DNA from: Cognaticolwellia aestuarii
Lineage (GTDB): Bacteria > Pseudomonadota > Gammaproteobacteria > Enterobacterales > Alteromonadaceae
Assembly (NCBI RefSeq): GCF_002000025.1
Contig: NZ_MUZV01000004.1
Location: forward strand, 248,001 to 312,000
Direction: 5' to 3'
DNA: 64,000 nt
The position numbers and the translations under genes were made by a program. The notes under the pieces are model-generated. The model saw only the letters and a list, made by a program, of their open reading frames with translations. It searched no databases and was not told where the DNA came from. Positions 39,977 through 49,536 of this stretch are shown here, piece after piece (position 1 is the first letter of the stretch; every line of letters begins with the position of its first letter).

Positions 39977-40138
39977 TTGAAACAACATTTAAGTAATTTA
40001 GACGAACTTCTCCAGAAAGTTAGAAATTCTCACTCAAAGAACTATTTAAATGAGGCAATAGCCTCCTACAGAATAGGAGCATATCGAGCAGCATTAATTA
40101 CGACTTGGATTGCTGTATGTGTTGATATTATAAATTAA
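39977..40138 (+). pseudogene. Cassette 3: truncated gene, N-terminal 53 codons only
   Basis: A TTG start with AAGGA eight nt upstream opens a frame reading LKQHLSNLDELLQKVRNSHS, then NEAIASYRIGAYRAALITTW and IAVCVDIIN before a stop. The phrase on repeated Ala and Tyr followed by TTWIAVCVDII is a common N-terminus of larger hypothetical proteins that I have seen in accessory and defence-rich regions; this is recall, not a search. The frame stops exactly where the transposase element begins (GGACACCC at 40141). Its 3' part and attC are missing, so the insertion broke the gene. Confidence 0.65.
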
Positions 40139-40219
40139 CAGGACACCCATCCCAAATTGAATAAACCGAACCTGTAGACTAAGCTCAAATGACCTTTTCT
40201 CATTTATATCAGATGCGTG

Positions 40220-41236
40220 ATGGCTAGCCCCAGAAAGCAACAAATCAGTTTAGTGGATACACCTTATTATCACTGTATGACACGTTGTGTCAGGCGTGCC
40301 TTTTTATGTGGTGAAGATAAGCACTCAGGCCAAAGCTTTGAACATCGACGCGGTTGGATAGAAGAAAAACTGCACTTCCTCACCACTGTTTTTGCTGTTG
40401 AAATGTGCGCTTATGCGGTAATGAGTAACCATTATCATGTGATATTATTTGTTGATGAAGAAAAAGCCAAACAATGGAGCATGAATGAGGTACTTGAACG
40501 TTGGCATCGTTTACACAAAGGCACGCTATTAACGCAGCAATACCTCAATGGCGATACGCTCGCAGAGCCATTACTTTATATCGTCAATACAACAGCTGAT
40601 ATATACCGCCAACGCCTTATGGATATCAGTTGGTTTATGCGTGAAATCAATGAAAAAATAGCACGTCAGGCGAATCAAGAAGACGATTGCAAAGGCCGGT
40701 TTTGGGAAGCACGCTTTAAATCCCAAGCACTGTTGGATGAAACAGCACTAGTGGCTTGTATGGCGTATGTTGACTTAAACCCTGTTCGCGCCAATATTGC
40801 AGACACACCCGAAACATCAAACCACACCAGCGTTAAACTGCGCTGTGAGCAAGCAAAAGCCAGTGAGAAACCCCGTCACAAAGCCGGTCAAACCGACAAC
40901 ATCAGCAACCAACCCCACACACTATTGCCTTTTGTTGGCAACCCGAGAGAAGATAGACCCAAAGGCCTGCCGTTTGACCTAACAGACTATTTGCAACTCA
41001 TTGATATAACTGGGCGCAGTATCCGTGAAGATAAACATGGTTATATCGAACAAAGCCAACCAGAAATACTCAAACGCTTAAATATATCAGCAGCGCACTG
41101 GTTGATTATTACCACCGAATTTAGAACACAATTTCATGGTGCGGTTGGCCGAGAAGCGGCGTTAACTGAATTTTGCGAGCATCAACACTTCAAACGACGA
41201 CAGAATTTAAGTCATTGCAATAAGCTATTTGCGTAA
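40220..41236 (+). CDS. REP-associated tyrosine (Y1, IS200-like) transposase
   Basis: A single-strand DNA transposase of the HUH Y1 class. The 338-aa product starts MASPRKQQISLVDTPYYHCM. The HUH motif is SNHYHVILFV, and YVDLNPVRANIAD downstream is typical of the RAYT group. The C-terminal third is extended and Lys/Arg-rich in places. An in-frame GTG lies one codon earlier. There is no strong ribosome binding site. RAYTs often act on REP-like repeats, not on themselves; here the flanking GGACACCC repeats are the likely substrate. Confidence 0.88.
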   Translation: MASPRKQQISLVDTPYYHCMTRCVRRAFLCGEDKHSGQSFEHRRGWIEEKLHFLTTVFAVEMCAYAVMSNHYHVILFVDEEKAKQWSMNEVLERWHRLHKGTLLTQQYLNGDTLAEPLLYIVNTTADIYRQRLMDISWFMREINEKIARQANQEDDCKGRFWEARFKSQALLDETALVACMAYVDLNPVRANIADTPETSNHTSVKLRCEQAKASEKPRHKAGQTDNISNQPHTLLPFVGNPREDRPKGLPFDLTDYLQLIDITGRSIREDKHGYIEQSQPEILKRLNISAAHWLIITTEFRTQFHGAVGREAALTEFCEHQHFKRRQNLSHCNKLFA

Positions 41237-41418
41237 AAGCAATTAACATCAACTTTCTAAGCATGCTACTCCTAAAACATAGCTTTATAGCTCACGCTGG
41301 CATAAATTCGCCTCAAAACACTATTCTAGAGACTATTATGTAAAAAACTGCCTTATTACTAAGAAACGAGAACAAAAATATCCTTAACCTAGTTGAGGTT
41401 GAATTTTTTTGTCATATT

Positions 41419-41488
41419 GTGTGCTTACTTCAAAAGGGTGTCCTTTATTTTGACGGTGTGCTTACTTCAAAAGGGTGTCCTTTATTTT
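41419..41488 (+). repeat. Two 33-bp direct repeats at the right end of the element
   Basis: The unit begins GTGTGCTTACTTCAAAAGGG and ends TGTCCTTTATTTT. Identical copies lie at 41419-41451 and 41456-41488, separated by GACG. Each carries GGGTGTCC, the inverse of the element's left end. Confidence 0.9.
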
Positions 41489-41489
41489 C

Positions 41490-41525
41490 CTGCCGAAAAG
41501 GTAAAAAATAATTTTCCAATGACAT
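41490..41525 (-). pseudogene. Duplicated 5' fragment of the aminotransferase gene (12 codons)
   Basis: The minus strand from ATG at 41525 reads MSLENYFLPFRQ, identical to the start of the intact gene at 37850, including the upstream ribosome binding site. After codon 12 it runs into the transposase element. The promoter upstream is also duplicated, so transcription into the element is possible. Confidence 0.85.
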
Positions 41526-41912
41526 ACCGTATACCCTTAACGTTTTAGAATAAAAGTATATTAGCATTATTGATTATTTTTAAAATATAAAACCAACCAA
41601 AGCCATTTAATAGCAAATAAAACCTAAATTACCATTTATTAATGAAATTTAAATTTAATCACTGGTTGTTTTAAAATCAGAAATGAAAATAAATTTTAAC
41701 AATACACATCAAATGAAATATTTTTCTCAAATACGCTATTTTTTCGATGGAAATAATACTGAATTTCAGAGCAACGAGTGGAGCTTCATTAATGGCTGAG
41801 ACGACCAATCACTAAATAAGATTGCTTTCTAATCAACACTTTTGTCATAAAGCGATCTAAATTTACGAGTCCCCCCCTGTTTTGTGTTCACTTTGATACG
41901 AAAGCGGACGTT
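41490..41912. repeat. Direct repeat copy 2 (about 423 bp)
   Basis: Same orientation as 37815-38236, offset 3675-3676 bp, about 93-94% identical by eye. It starts one base after the second 33-bp unit. Confidence 0.92.
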
Positions 41913-42180
41913 TACATCGATAGATATTTACACTGTATTTAGTGTCCATTAGATTTTGAACTATATTCACCACGATAACCAACAAAATAACTGGCTATAC
42001 GCCCATGCACTACGAAAGACTGAGATAGCACTTTATTATACTAATTACCGACATATATATTTCTTTTCTAAATGGTAAAGTGAGAAAACTCTTTAACTTG
42101 AATGTTTGTGCAATAAAATGCTATAAAACCAATGGCGTATATTAAAAATCAATAACTTAAATCAAATAAGGAAATTAAAT

Positions 42181-43092
42181 ATGGGAAATTTTACAAGCAA
42201 AATATTTTGCAGTTTTGCATTAATTATTGCATTGACGGGGTGCTTACAATCAACGTCTGAACCTAATGTAAACGATATTAGCGATGCTATAAAATTTAAG
42301 TTACCAAATAAATTCATTTTAAAAGAATTGAAAATTGATGTTCAACAGAATTTAGGCAATGAAGTCGAACCAAAATACGCCACTCGTTTTCGAGGGACAG
42401 TTACTTTAACTGAAAATTTATACAAAATCGAATACAAAATCCTTGGAAAAGATGTACTGAGTAAAACCAGTGATAAAAACACCGACTATGAAATATTTGG
42501 CACAACAAACTCAAAATTAGCTTTGGATAAGTGGCAAGTAAGTGTTGACAACATTGACATCCAACCACTCCCTACTGGAAAAAGCCTAACGAATTGGGGG
42601 ACAACTAATTTTGTAATTTCAGGCTCCCCTGGTGAAAAATCGCTAGTGTCACGACAAGAAGAGATGCTACAGGCCAAGAAAGAAAGAGAAGCTAAACTGA
42701 AAGCCGAAAAGGAAAAAGAAGCTCAGCAGCGGATTGAGTTGGCTAAAAAGAAAGAACAAAAGGTACATAAAAACAAATTAGCATTGGTCGGTAAATGGAA
42801 AGGGAAGTACATGTGTGAGATTTTGACTGATTTTGAAATCGAACTATCAGAATTCGGAGAAATATTAGTGGGTAGCTTTACTTTTTATAAAAGTGAAGGT
42901 ACCGGAATTTATACAATCATAGGCGATGTTACTGAAGATGGCTTAATTCTTTTTCAACCGAGAGCTTGGAAAAAACAACTTAAAGGATATTCTTCCGTTG
43001 GTTTTCATGGGTCACTAAGCTCTAACAAAAGAAGCTTAACAGGAAAAATAAACTTTAACGGTTGTGATGATTTTACTCTCAGTAAAGTTTAA
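42181..43092 (+). CDS. Putative lipoprotein of unknown function
   Basis: A 303-aa protein with a lipoprotein signal (FCSFALIIALTGC, lipobox LTGC at about residues 18-21). The N-terminal domain spans about residues 30-155. A charged coiled-coil near 160-198 is rich in Lys, Glu and Ala (EEMLQAKKEREAKLKAEKEK). The C-terminal beta-rich domain is GKWKGKYMCEILTDFEIEL with YKSEGTGIYTIIGDV. AGGAAATTAAAT precedes the ATG. I do not recognise the family. It lies just outside the duplicated repeat, between the accessory region and ung, so it may be accessory. Confidence 0.78.
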   Translation: MGNFTSKIFCSFALIIALTGCLQSTSEPNVNDISDAIKFKLPNKFILKELKIDVQQNLGNEVEPKYATRFRGTVTLTENLYKIEYKILGKDVLSKTSDKNTDYEIFGTTNSKLALDKWQVSVDNIDIQPLPTGKSLTNWGTTNFVISGSPGEKSLVSRQEEMLQAKKEREAKLKAEKEKEAQQRIELAKKKEQKVHKNKLALVGKWKGKYMCEILTDFEIELSEFGEILVGSFTFYKSEGTGIYTIIGDVTEDGLILFQPRAWKKQLKGYSSVGFHGSLSSNKRSLTGKINFNGCDDFTLSKV

Positions 43093-43694
43093 AAATTTTC
43101 AATGTAGCCTACATTAAAAATCAATTACGGCTTAAGCTGATTTTTCTGTCATCTAATTTAGGGGCGCTTATATCAGCTTTCGCAAAGGAGAAGTTAGTTG
43201 AGCTGTAGATTCATATTTCGAATTATAGGATAGGAAATTAGTGAATATAACGGACTTCTCTAAGGTACTATCGCTAAAAAATCCTAATCCAAAATGTATT
43301 TTAAACGCAACCTTCTAATGACTATAATCTAGAATAGTTAGCGCTATAAGGTAGACTGCTCACAGGCAGTAATGAACTTCCACAAACAAGCAGTTAATTT
43401 AGTTGAAATCGCTTTGGCCCTAATCTGGGCTCTCAAAAACCTAATGTCAGCTTTTGGCTAAAAGCTAAAGTATTGATTGAGTCACTCGTAACTTCCGCAA
43501 TGCGCACAAAGTGATGCTAAATTTTACTGATTAAATCTCAAGCATTATCACTGAAAATTCGTTTTTTCAGAAAGCGTACTAGACTATATGCCTTTGCCCA
43601 TAAATGAGACTACTATCAATCATTATGGGTTGTCATACGAAGATAGTGAATCGTAATTTATGGCCTCAATAGCTCGGCTCATAACAAAGTTTAA
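43093..43694. other. Gene-free stretch before ung
   Basis: About 600 bp. A possible terminator hairpin for the lipoprotein gene lies at 43116-43145. A 29-codon frame with AGG upstream near 43370 (MNFHKQAVNLVEIALALIWA) is too short and isolated to call. Otherwise nothing recognised. Confidence 0.45.
43116..43145 (+). terminator. Possible terminator of the lipoprotein gene
   Basis: AAAAATCA pairs with TGATTTTT around a 14-nt loop, ending in five T, 24 nt past the stop codon. The stem is AT-rich and short. Confidence 0.4.
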
Positions 43695-44387
43695 CTACTC
43701 ACCAATCTGCCAATTTATCGCGTTTTTATTTTGTGCTTCCAGCCAGTGATTTGCCTTTGAAAAGTGTTGGCAACCAAAAAATCCTCGGTAAGCTGACAAT
43801 GGCGATGGATGCGGGCCTGCTAAGACTAAATGCTTTTGCTGATTGATGTTCTTACCTTTCTTTTGCGCATGACTGCCCCAGAGTAAAAATACACAACCTT
43901 CATTACGTTGATTTATTTCAGCAATAATTTTATCAGTAAAGGTTTCCCAACCTAATTTTGCATGCGAATGTGCCTGTGCTTGCTTTACCGTGAGTACGGT
44001 ATTGAGCAACAACACCCCTTGCTCTGCCCATGCCATTAAGTGGCCATGCGATGGGGTTTTAAAATCGGCAATATCTTGCGTTAATTCTTTGTATATATTG
44101 ACCAATGAGGGAGGAATTTTAATGCCTTTTCGTACAGAAAACGCTAAACCATGCGCTTGTGATTGCCCATTAGCACCTAAACCGTGATAAGGGTCTTGCC
44201 CTAAAATAACCACTTTTACATCAGGTAAGTCTACGGTTGAAAATGCGCTAAAAACATCAGCTTCGTTGGGGAATATAACCTCGCCATTGCTGCGTTGCTG
44301 AGCAAGTTCTTCAGAGAGTTTTTGGTAGTAGCTTTGTTGTTGCTCAGTGGCAATAATTTTTTGCCACTGGGGTTTTAACTTATTCAT
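43695..44387 (-). CDS. ung: Uracil-DNA glycosylase (family 1)
   Basis: Ung removes uracil from DNA to start base excision repair. The ATG at 44387 gives 230 aa (E. coli 229); a frame start at 44417 adds ten residues without support. Motifs: catalytic water-activating GQDPYHG in [26 protein letters not shown], and the DNA-intercalation loop [16 protein letters not shown] with the catalytic His. It sits alone downstream of the accessory region and after the thrC terminator, read in the same direction as thr. Confidence 0.95.
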   Translation of the reverse strand: MNKLKPQWQKIIATEQQQSYYQKLSEELAQQRSNGEVIFPNEADVFSAFSTVDLPDVKVVILGQDPYHGLGANGQSQAHGLAFSVRKGIKIPPSLVNIYKELTQDIADFKTPSHGHLMAWAEQGVLLLNTVLTVKQAQAHSHAKLGWETFTDKIIAEINQRNEGCVFLLWGSHAQKKGKNINQQKHLVLAGPHPSPLSAYRGFFGCQHFSKANHWLEAQNKNAINWQIGE

Positions 44388-44572
44388 AACACGGCTCTTA
44401 TTCAATAATTTTGGCATATCTGCGGTATATTTTCTATATTATGCGGCATTGCCTATGTGCATGTCATCATCGTAATACCCTAACAAGCTAAGTTGAATAT
44501 TTTAGCGTTCATTCATCGCTATTTCATTGCACCATTTCAGACAAGCTCGGTTTATCATCGCTATTTCGGATA

Positions 44573-44599
44573 CAAAAAAAGGCAGTAAAAACTACCTTT
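44573..44599 (-). terminator. Rho-independent terminator of the thr operon
   Basis: On the minus strand AAGGTAGT and ACTGCCTT form an 8-bp stem (one wobble) with loop TTTT, followed by TTTTTTT. It lies 80 nt past the thrC stop. Confidence 0.85.
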
Positions 44600-44679
44600 T
44601 GTTTATTGTGATGTTAGTACCACATCAAGCACTCATCGCACTTGAAATTAGTGCGATAGTGCTAAGTTCAACGTTGATA

Positions 44680-45972
44680 CTAAGCAAGTAGGTAGGCTCT
44701 AAGTTCTGCAAAGTCAGTCGAGCTTGTCGTCGATAAAATGGTTTCGCTGGCACAGTCTGCTAGCTCTTTTGGCAAGCCGATCGGTTGTCCTAATGTGCTT
44801 TCAACAACGTCTTTAAATTTAGCCGGATGTGCGGTACCTAAAAACACACCAAACTCGCTATCAAGGGCATTATATTGTAATGCTCGATAAGCAACAGCAG
44901 CATGAGGTTCACTAATGTAGCCAAGCTTTGCTAGTTGGATCATGGTCATTTGTGTTTGCTCTTCATCAATGGAGACTGAACTCACACAATCCTTGTCAAC
45001 TAAACCCGCTTTTAGCATATGTTCAACACGTGGCCAGTTATTTGGGTTACTTACATCCATAGCATTAGAAATCGTTGCTACAGTGTCGTGTGGTGACCAT
45101 TCACCTGTTTGCAAATACCGCGGTACAGTGTCATTAGCATTCGTTGCGGCAATAAAACGTTTGATCGGTAAACCTAATGCCTTGGCAAATAAGCCTGCGG
45201 TTAAATTACCAAAATTGCCGCTAGGAATAGAGAATACCACTTCATTAAGAGCGTCGGCACCTTTTTGACGATAAAGCTGAGCAACTGCTTCAAAGTAATA
45301 GCAAATTTGTGCTAACAATCGACTGATGTTAATTGAGTTTGCTGAGTTTAAGCCAATAGTTTCTTTAAGCTCTTGATCATCAAAAGACTGCTTAACAAGC
45401 GCCTGACAGTCATCAAAAGTACCTTCAACTGCAATAGTGCGAATATTACCGCCTAAGGTCGTGAACATTTTCTCCTGTAGCAAACTAATTTTGCCTTTAG
45501 GATATAAAATAACAACATCAATATTATCAATACCATGAAAAGCATGAGCAACAGCAGCCCCGGTATCGCCTGAAGTAGCCGTTAATATCGTAATTTTTTT
45601 GCCTTCACTAAAAGCTTGTAAACACTTAGCCATAAAGCGTGCGCCAAAATCCTTAAAGGCTAAGGTTGGACCATGAAATAACTCTAGAATCGCCCTATTT
45701 TCACTGATTGGCTGTATTTGAGCCGGAAAATTAAAAGCCTCGGTAACAATATCAGTCAGTTGCGCTTCAGTCAGATCATCACTGACAAATGGATAAAGCA
45801 CTTTAACACTACGTTCAACTAATGGCAGCGCAAGTAAAGCTTCAATGTTATCAAAGCGGGGCAAGGTTTCTGGAAAAAACAAGCCTTGATTACGTCCTAG
45901 GCCTTGCTTCACTGCACCAGCAAAACTAACTTGTTGATCATTTTCTTTTAAATTATAAAATTTCACACTCAA
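44680..45972 (-). CDS. thrC: Threonine synthase
   Basis: ThrC is a PLP enzyme that turns O-phosphohomoserine into threonine. The 430-aa product matches E. coli ThrC in length (428). The Schiff-base Lys lies in LAFKDFGARFMA near residue 110, and TATSGDTGAAVAHAF and IPSGNFGNL bind the cofactor phosphate. It is the last gene of thrLABC, 59 nt after thrB, and is followed by the operon terminator. Confidence 0.97.
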   Translation of the reverse strand: MSVKFYNLKENDQQVSFAGAVKQGLGRNQGLFFPETLPRFDNIEALLALPLVERSVKVLYPFVSDDLTEAQLTDIVTEAFNFPAQIQPISENRAILELFHGPTLAFKDFGARFMAKCLQAFSEGKKITILTATSGDTGAAVAHAFHGIDNIDVVILYPKGKISLLQEKMFTTLGGNIRTIAVEGTFDDCQALVKQSFDDQELKETIGLNSANSINISRLLAQICYYFEAVAQLYRQKGADALNEVVFSIPSGNFGNLTAGLFAKALGLPIKRFIAATNANDTVPRYLQTGEWSPHDTVATISNAMDVSNPNNWPRVEHMLKAGLVDKDCVSSVSIDEEQTQMTMIQLAKLGYISEPHAAVAYRALQYNALDSEFGVFLGTAHPAKFKDVVESTLGQPIGLPKELADCASETILSTTSSTDFAELRAYLLA

Positions 45973-46031
45973 TTCCTATATTGGTTTATCTTGTGACTTG
46001 TAGCCAACAGACCAAACGTTCGAATAATTCT

Positions 46032-47006
46032 CTAAGGTAAGCTTATCGCACCTTGACTATCAACTTGGCAAACATGCACGAAACCATCTGTCGTTCCGTC
46101 AGCTGATGTTTGCAAATAATTTTCTGTTAACCAGTTGGCAAAATTTTCAGCTTTTACTGCATCATCAGTAACACAAAAAAGTGTTGGCCCTGAGCCAGAA
46201 ATACCAACAGCTAAACACCCTTGTGCTCTTAAGTGACTGGCAGCTGCGCTATAACCAGGTAAAATTGACTGACGATATGGTTCAGCCACTATATCCTGCA
46301 TTACAGCAAAAGCTTGTGCTTTATCACTGCGATGACAAGCATCAACGAATGTCGCTAGGTTCTGTCCAAAGCTAATTAAGTCTGCTCGTGAGTAGTCACT
46401 TGGCAGAATATCTCTAGCGGCTTTAGTCGATACTTCAATACCGGGATAGGCCATAACGTAATAACAATCATCAAACTGCGGTAAATCACGAGTAATAATT
46501 TCATGATCAGGTACCATTAATTGCATACCTCCCAAAAAGCATGGCGCAACATTATCATAGTGTAAGCTGCCACTAATTTTTGCTTCCATTTGCCCCATCA
46601 TTTTTAATAATGCCAGCTCAGAAAAGCTAAATTCATGGTACTTTTGATAAAAAGCATTTAAACCCGCAATTGCCGCAACAACTGAGCAAGCACTAGAGCC
46701 TAAACCACTTCCAACCGGCATACGTTTATCTAAAGTTAACTCAACCGCAACAACAGCTTGCTTATGTGCCACTAATTGTTGATTAAATAACAGCAAACAG
46801 TGCCACACAATATTGTCTTTAACATCACCCGGTAATTTTTTGGCAAAGTTGCCGGTTACCACTAATTGGTCGCCATCATGGCTTTGCTTTACGGTAACAA
46901 CATCACCTAATAATGTGCCATCAATTGGCTTAACAGCTAGGCCTAACACATCAAAACCAACATTTACATTGCCTATTGATGCTGGCGCAAATACAGAAAC
47001 ACTCAT
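46032..47006 (-). CDS. thrB: Homoserine kinase
   Basis: ThrB phosphorylates homoserine with ATP (GHMP kinase family). The ATG at 47006 gives 324 aa starting [20 protein letters not shown], and the motif is PVGSGLGSSACSVVAAIAGL. Near the end, AVGISGSGPTLFCV carries motif 3. The start overlaps the thrA stop in the arrangement TAATG, which implies translational coupling. A frame start at 47024 would lie inside thrA and is unlikely. E. coli ThrB is 310 aa. Confidence 0.96.
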   Translation of the reverse strand: MSVSVFAPASIGNVNVGFDVLGLAVKPIDGTLLGDVVTVKQSHDGDQLVVTGNFAKKLPGDVKDNIVWHCLLLFNQQLVAHKQAVVAVELTLDKRMPVGSGLGSSACSVVAAIAGLNAFYQKYHEFSFSELALLKMMGQMEAKISGSLHYDNVAPCFLGGMQLMVPDHEIITRDLPQFDDCYYVMAYPGIEVSTKAARDILPSDYSRADLISFGQNLATFVDACHRSDKAQAFAVMQDIVAEPYRQSILPGYSAAASHLRAQGCLAVGISGSGPTLFCVTDDAVKAENFANWLTENYLQTSADGTTDGFVHVCQVDSQGAISLP

Positions 47007-49462
47007 TAGTGTTGTTGCTCCCATGCTAAAGTTCTTAATAAGTCACCGAAAACACCGGCAGCAGTAACCGCGGCACCGGCACCGTAACCGCGTAAAACGA
47101 AAGGTAATGGTTGGTAATATCGACTATGAACGGCTAACGCATTTTCACCATCTTTAATACTATATAGTGGGTGATCTTTTCCGACCGCTTCGATAGCAAC
47201 CTGACACTTTCCGTCAACAATGTTACCAATATATCTTAATACTTTGCCTTCAGCTTTAGCGGCATTAATTCGTTGAGAAAAAGCCTGATCTAGTGATGGC
47301 AAATTAGCCATAAAGGTTGCAACATCACCACTGGCATCAAATGTATCGGCTAATACTGGTTCAATTTCAATATCATTTAACTCAAGTGGTAAACCGGCTT
47401 CTCGGGCCATGATTAACAATTTGCGTGCGACGTCCATACCACTAAGATCATCACGAGGATCAGGCTCAGTAAAACCTTGCTCTTTGGCTAAGGCTGTTGC
47501 TTGAGATAAGCTCATACCTTCATCAAGCTTACCAAAAATATAAGATAATGAGCCCGACAATACCCCTTCAAACCGTTGTAATTCGTCACCAGCTTTTAAC
47601 AAATTCTGTAAAGTATCAATAACCGGTAAACCCGCACCAACAGTAGTTTCATATAAAAATCGGCGGTTAGTTTTTTGTGCCGCAGCTCTCAAAGCTTGGT
47701 AGTACTGCCATGAATCAGTATTCGCTTTCTTATTTGGCGTTACCACATTAAAGCCAGCTTCTAAATAATCAACATATTGCAAAGCCAGCGCTTCATTAGA
47801 TGTACAATCAACCAAAACGGGGTTAATTAAATGGTTTTCTCGAACAAATTGCTTAATATTTTCAACCGTAACTGGCACAGCTTGCTGAGTTAAATTATCT
47901 TGCCAATGAGCTACATCAATTCCTTCACAATTGAATACCATGCCTTTGCTATTAGCTAAGCCATAAACTTTTAATGAAATATTATCGGCTTTAAGCTTGG
48001 CTTGTTGACGGGCAACTTGTGTCAGCAATTCACTACCAACCACACCGCAACCAACCAAAAACACATCAATAGTTTGCTTGTGAGAAAAAAAGTTTTGATG
48101 ACTTACTTTCATGGCATCAGTGCATTTTCTACTTTCAATAACCACTGAAATACTGCGTTCTGAAGAGTCTTGCGCAATGGCAACCACATTAACTCGCGCT
48201 TGTGCTAGCGAGCCAAAAAACTTCGCTGCCACTCCTTGTTGATGATGCATACCATCGCCAACTAACGACACAATAGATAATTGATGCGTTAGTGTTAACG
48301 GCTCTAATAAACCATTTAGTAATTCTAATTCGAATTCTTCTTGTAAACTCTGCTCAGCTTTATCGGCATCAGATGAGTAAATACAAAAACTGATACAGTA
48401 TTCACTTGAAGACTGACTAATAAGTATTAAAGAGATTTTTTCACGACTCATAGTAGCGAAAACACGACTCGCCATACCCACCATACCTTTCATACCTGGG
48501 CCTGAAACATTGACCATAGTCAGATCATCAAGGTTTGAAATTGCTTTCACACGTTTACTTTGATCATTTTCATTAGCAATTAAAGTGCCCGGCGCATCAG
48601 GATTGCCAGTATTTTTGATTAAGCAAGGGATATGATGTTGAGCAATCGGCCCAATGGTTTTAGGATGTAAAACACTCGCACCAAAATAAGAAAGCTCCAT
48701 AGCCTCTTGATAAGACAAGTAATCTAATAACTTAGCTTCTTTGATCAAGCGAGGATCCGCGTTATAAACCCCATCAACATCCGTCCAAATTTCACAATAT
48801 TCGGCTTCACTACATACCGCTAATACCGCAGCGGAATAATCTGAGCCATTACGTCCTAACGTAGTAATATTACCCAAGCTATCAACGCCAATAAAACCAG
48901 GCATAAGTGCAATAGCATTTAGATCACTATAAACATCCTGAAAAGTGTCTTTACATAACACTAAGTCTGCCACTGCATTCATAGCAACATCATTAGTACG
49001 TAAAAAACGCTCCGGTTCAATCACGCTTACCTGGTATTCGTCAGCAGCTAATACCGACTGCAGCAATGCTACGCTTAAGCGTTCACCAATACTGATAATA
49101 CGCGCACGCACATGCTCTGGACAAAATGACAATAAAGTGGCGCCGTGTAAATATCGACTTAATTGCTGCTCCCAATGAGCTAAAATTTGTTCACTATGTT
49201 GCGGGCAAAATTTAGGGAGTCTTGCCGATAAGTCTTCAATAATATTCTCAATCGCGTGTTTAAAATGCAGTAGATCGCTTTTTAGTTTATCTTCATCAGA
49301 AATATTTTCTGCCATAGCAACAAGGTGGTTAGTAACACCTTGAGGCGCAGAAACCACAACAGCAAGGCGAGACGACTGGCTTTTATTTTTGATGATATTA
49401 GCTACTTCAATAAAACGCTGGCCTGTAGCTAAAGAAGAACCACCAAATTTTAATACACGCAT
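47006..49462 (-). CDS. thrA: Bifunctional aspartokinase / homoserine dehydrogenase I
   Basis: ThrA catalyses the first and third steps of the aspartate pathway to threonine and is normally inhibited by threonine. The 818-aa product (E. coli 820) has the kinase start [37 protein letters not shown] and the regulatory ACT region ([19 protein letters not shown]). The dehydrogenase half begins [16 protein letters not shown]-like near residue 468, with [18 protein letters not shown] later. It is read first in the operon after the Thr/Ile leader peptide and attenuator. Confidence 0.97.
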   Translation of the reverse strand: MRVLKFGGSSLATGQRFIEVANIIKNKSQSSRLAVVVSAPQGVTNHLVAMAENISDEDKLKSDLLHFKHAIENIIEDLSARLPKFCPQHSEQILAHWEQQLSRYLHGATLLSFCPEHVRARIISIGERLSVALLQSVLAADEYQVSVIEPERFLRTNDVAMNAVADLVLCKDTFQDVYSDLNAIALMPGFIGVDSLGNITTLGRNGSDYSAAVLAVCSEAEYCEIWTDVDGVYNADPRLIKEAKLLDYLSYQEAMELSYFGASVLHPKTIGPIAQHHIPCLIKNTGNPDAPGTLIANENDQSKRVKAISNLDDLTMVNVSGPGMKGMVGMASRVFATMSREKISLILISQSSSEYCISFCIYSSDADKAEQSLQEEFELELLNGLLEPLTLTHQLSIVSLVGDGMHHQQGVAAKFFGSLAQARVNVVAIAQDSSERSISVVIESRKCTDAMKVSHQNFFSHKQTIDVFLVGCGVVGSELLTQVARQQAKLKADNISLKVYGLANSKGMVFNCEGIDVAHWQDNLTQQAVPVTVENIKQFVRENHLINPVLVDCTSNEALALQYVDYLEAGFNVVTPNKKANTDSWQYYQALRAAAQKTNRRFLYETTVGAGLPVIDTLQNLLKAGDELQRFEGVLSGSLSYIFGKLDEGMSLSQATALAKEQGFTEPDPRDDLSGMDVARKLLIMAREAGLPLELNDIEIEPVLADTFDASGDVATFMANLPSLDQAFSQRINAAKAEGKVLRYIGNIVDGKCQVAIEAVGKDHPLYSIKDGENALAVHSRYYQPLPFVLRGYGAGAAVTAAGVFGDLLRTLAWEQQH

Positions 49463-49479
49463 TTTTACTCCCTAGAAAC

Positions 49480-49512
49480 AAAAAAAGCCCGTAACCTAAA
49501 GGTCACGGGCTT
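49480..49512 (-). terminator. Attenuator terminator of the thr operon
   Basis: On the minus strand AGCCCGTGACCT pairs with AGGTTACGGGCT (one G-U pair) and is followed by seven T. It lies between the leader peptide and thrA, as expected of a threonine attenuator. Confidence 0.88.
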
Positions 49513-49536
49513 GATAAAATAGATAAATTTTACACG

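Larger units (their letters stand above)
38804..40140 (+). mobile_element. Remnant integron cassette array (two complete cassettes, one truncated)
   Basis: Three cassettes in a row: 38804-39156, 39157-39925 and 39926-40140 (cut). Each complete cassette ends in an attC of about 100 bp, and its first bases are the reverse complement of its own attC left box: GTTAGCTG with CAGCTAAC for the first, GTTAGGGCT with AGCCCTAAC for the second. That reciprocity is the signature of circularised integron cassettes. No intI gene lies in the window, so this is a cassette cluster without integrase (CALIN-like) or a fragment of a larger chromosomal integron. Confidence 0.82.
40141..41488 (+). mobile_element. 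Y1-transposase (RAYT/IS200-like) element
   Basis: The element starts with GGACACCC at 40141 and ends with the inverted match GGGTGTCC in a 33-bp unit that occurs twice at the right end. It encodes one HUH transposase. It interrupts cassette 3 on the left and abuts codon 12 of the duplicated aminotransferase fragment on the right. A hairpin AACC...GGTT lies near the right end. The exact limits are inferred from the end match. Confidence 0.7.
41237..42180. other. Gene-free stretch between transposase and lipoprotein gene
   Basis: Contains the right end of the transposase element with two 33-bp direct units (41419-41451, 41456-41488), then direct repeat copy 2 (41490-41912), then about 270 bp of AT-rich DNA that should carry the promoter of the lipoprotein gene. 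No further gene was seen. Confidence 0.6.

Noticed and set aside
41419-41488. Two 33-bp repeats as CRISPR
   Set aside because: Only two units separated by 4 bp, and they carry the transposon end.
43370-43460. 29-codon frame near 43370
   Set aside because: Short, isolated and without context; not enough for a gene call.
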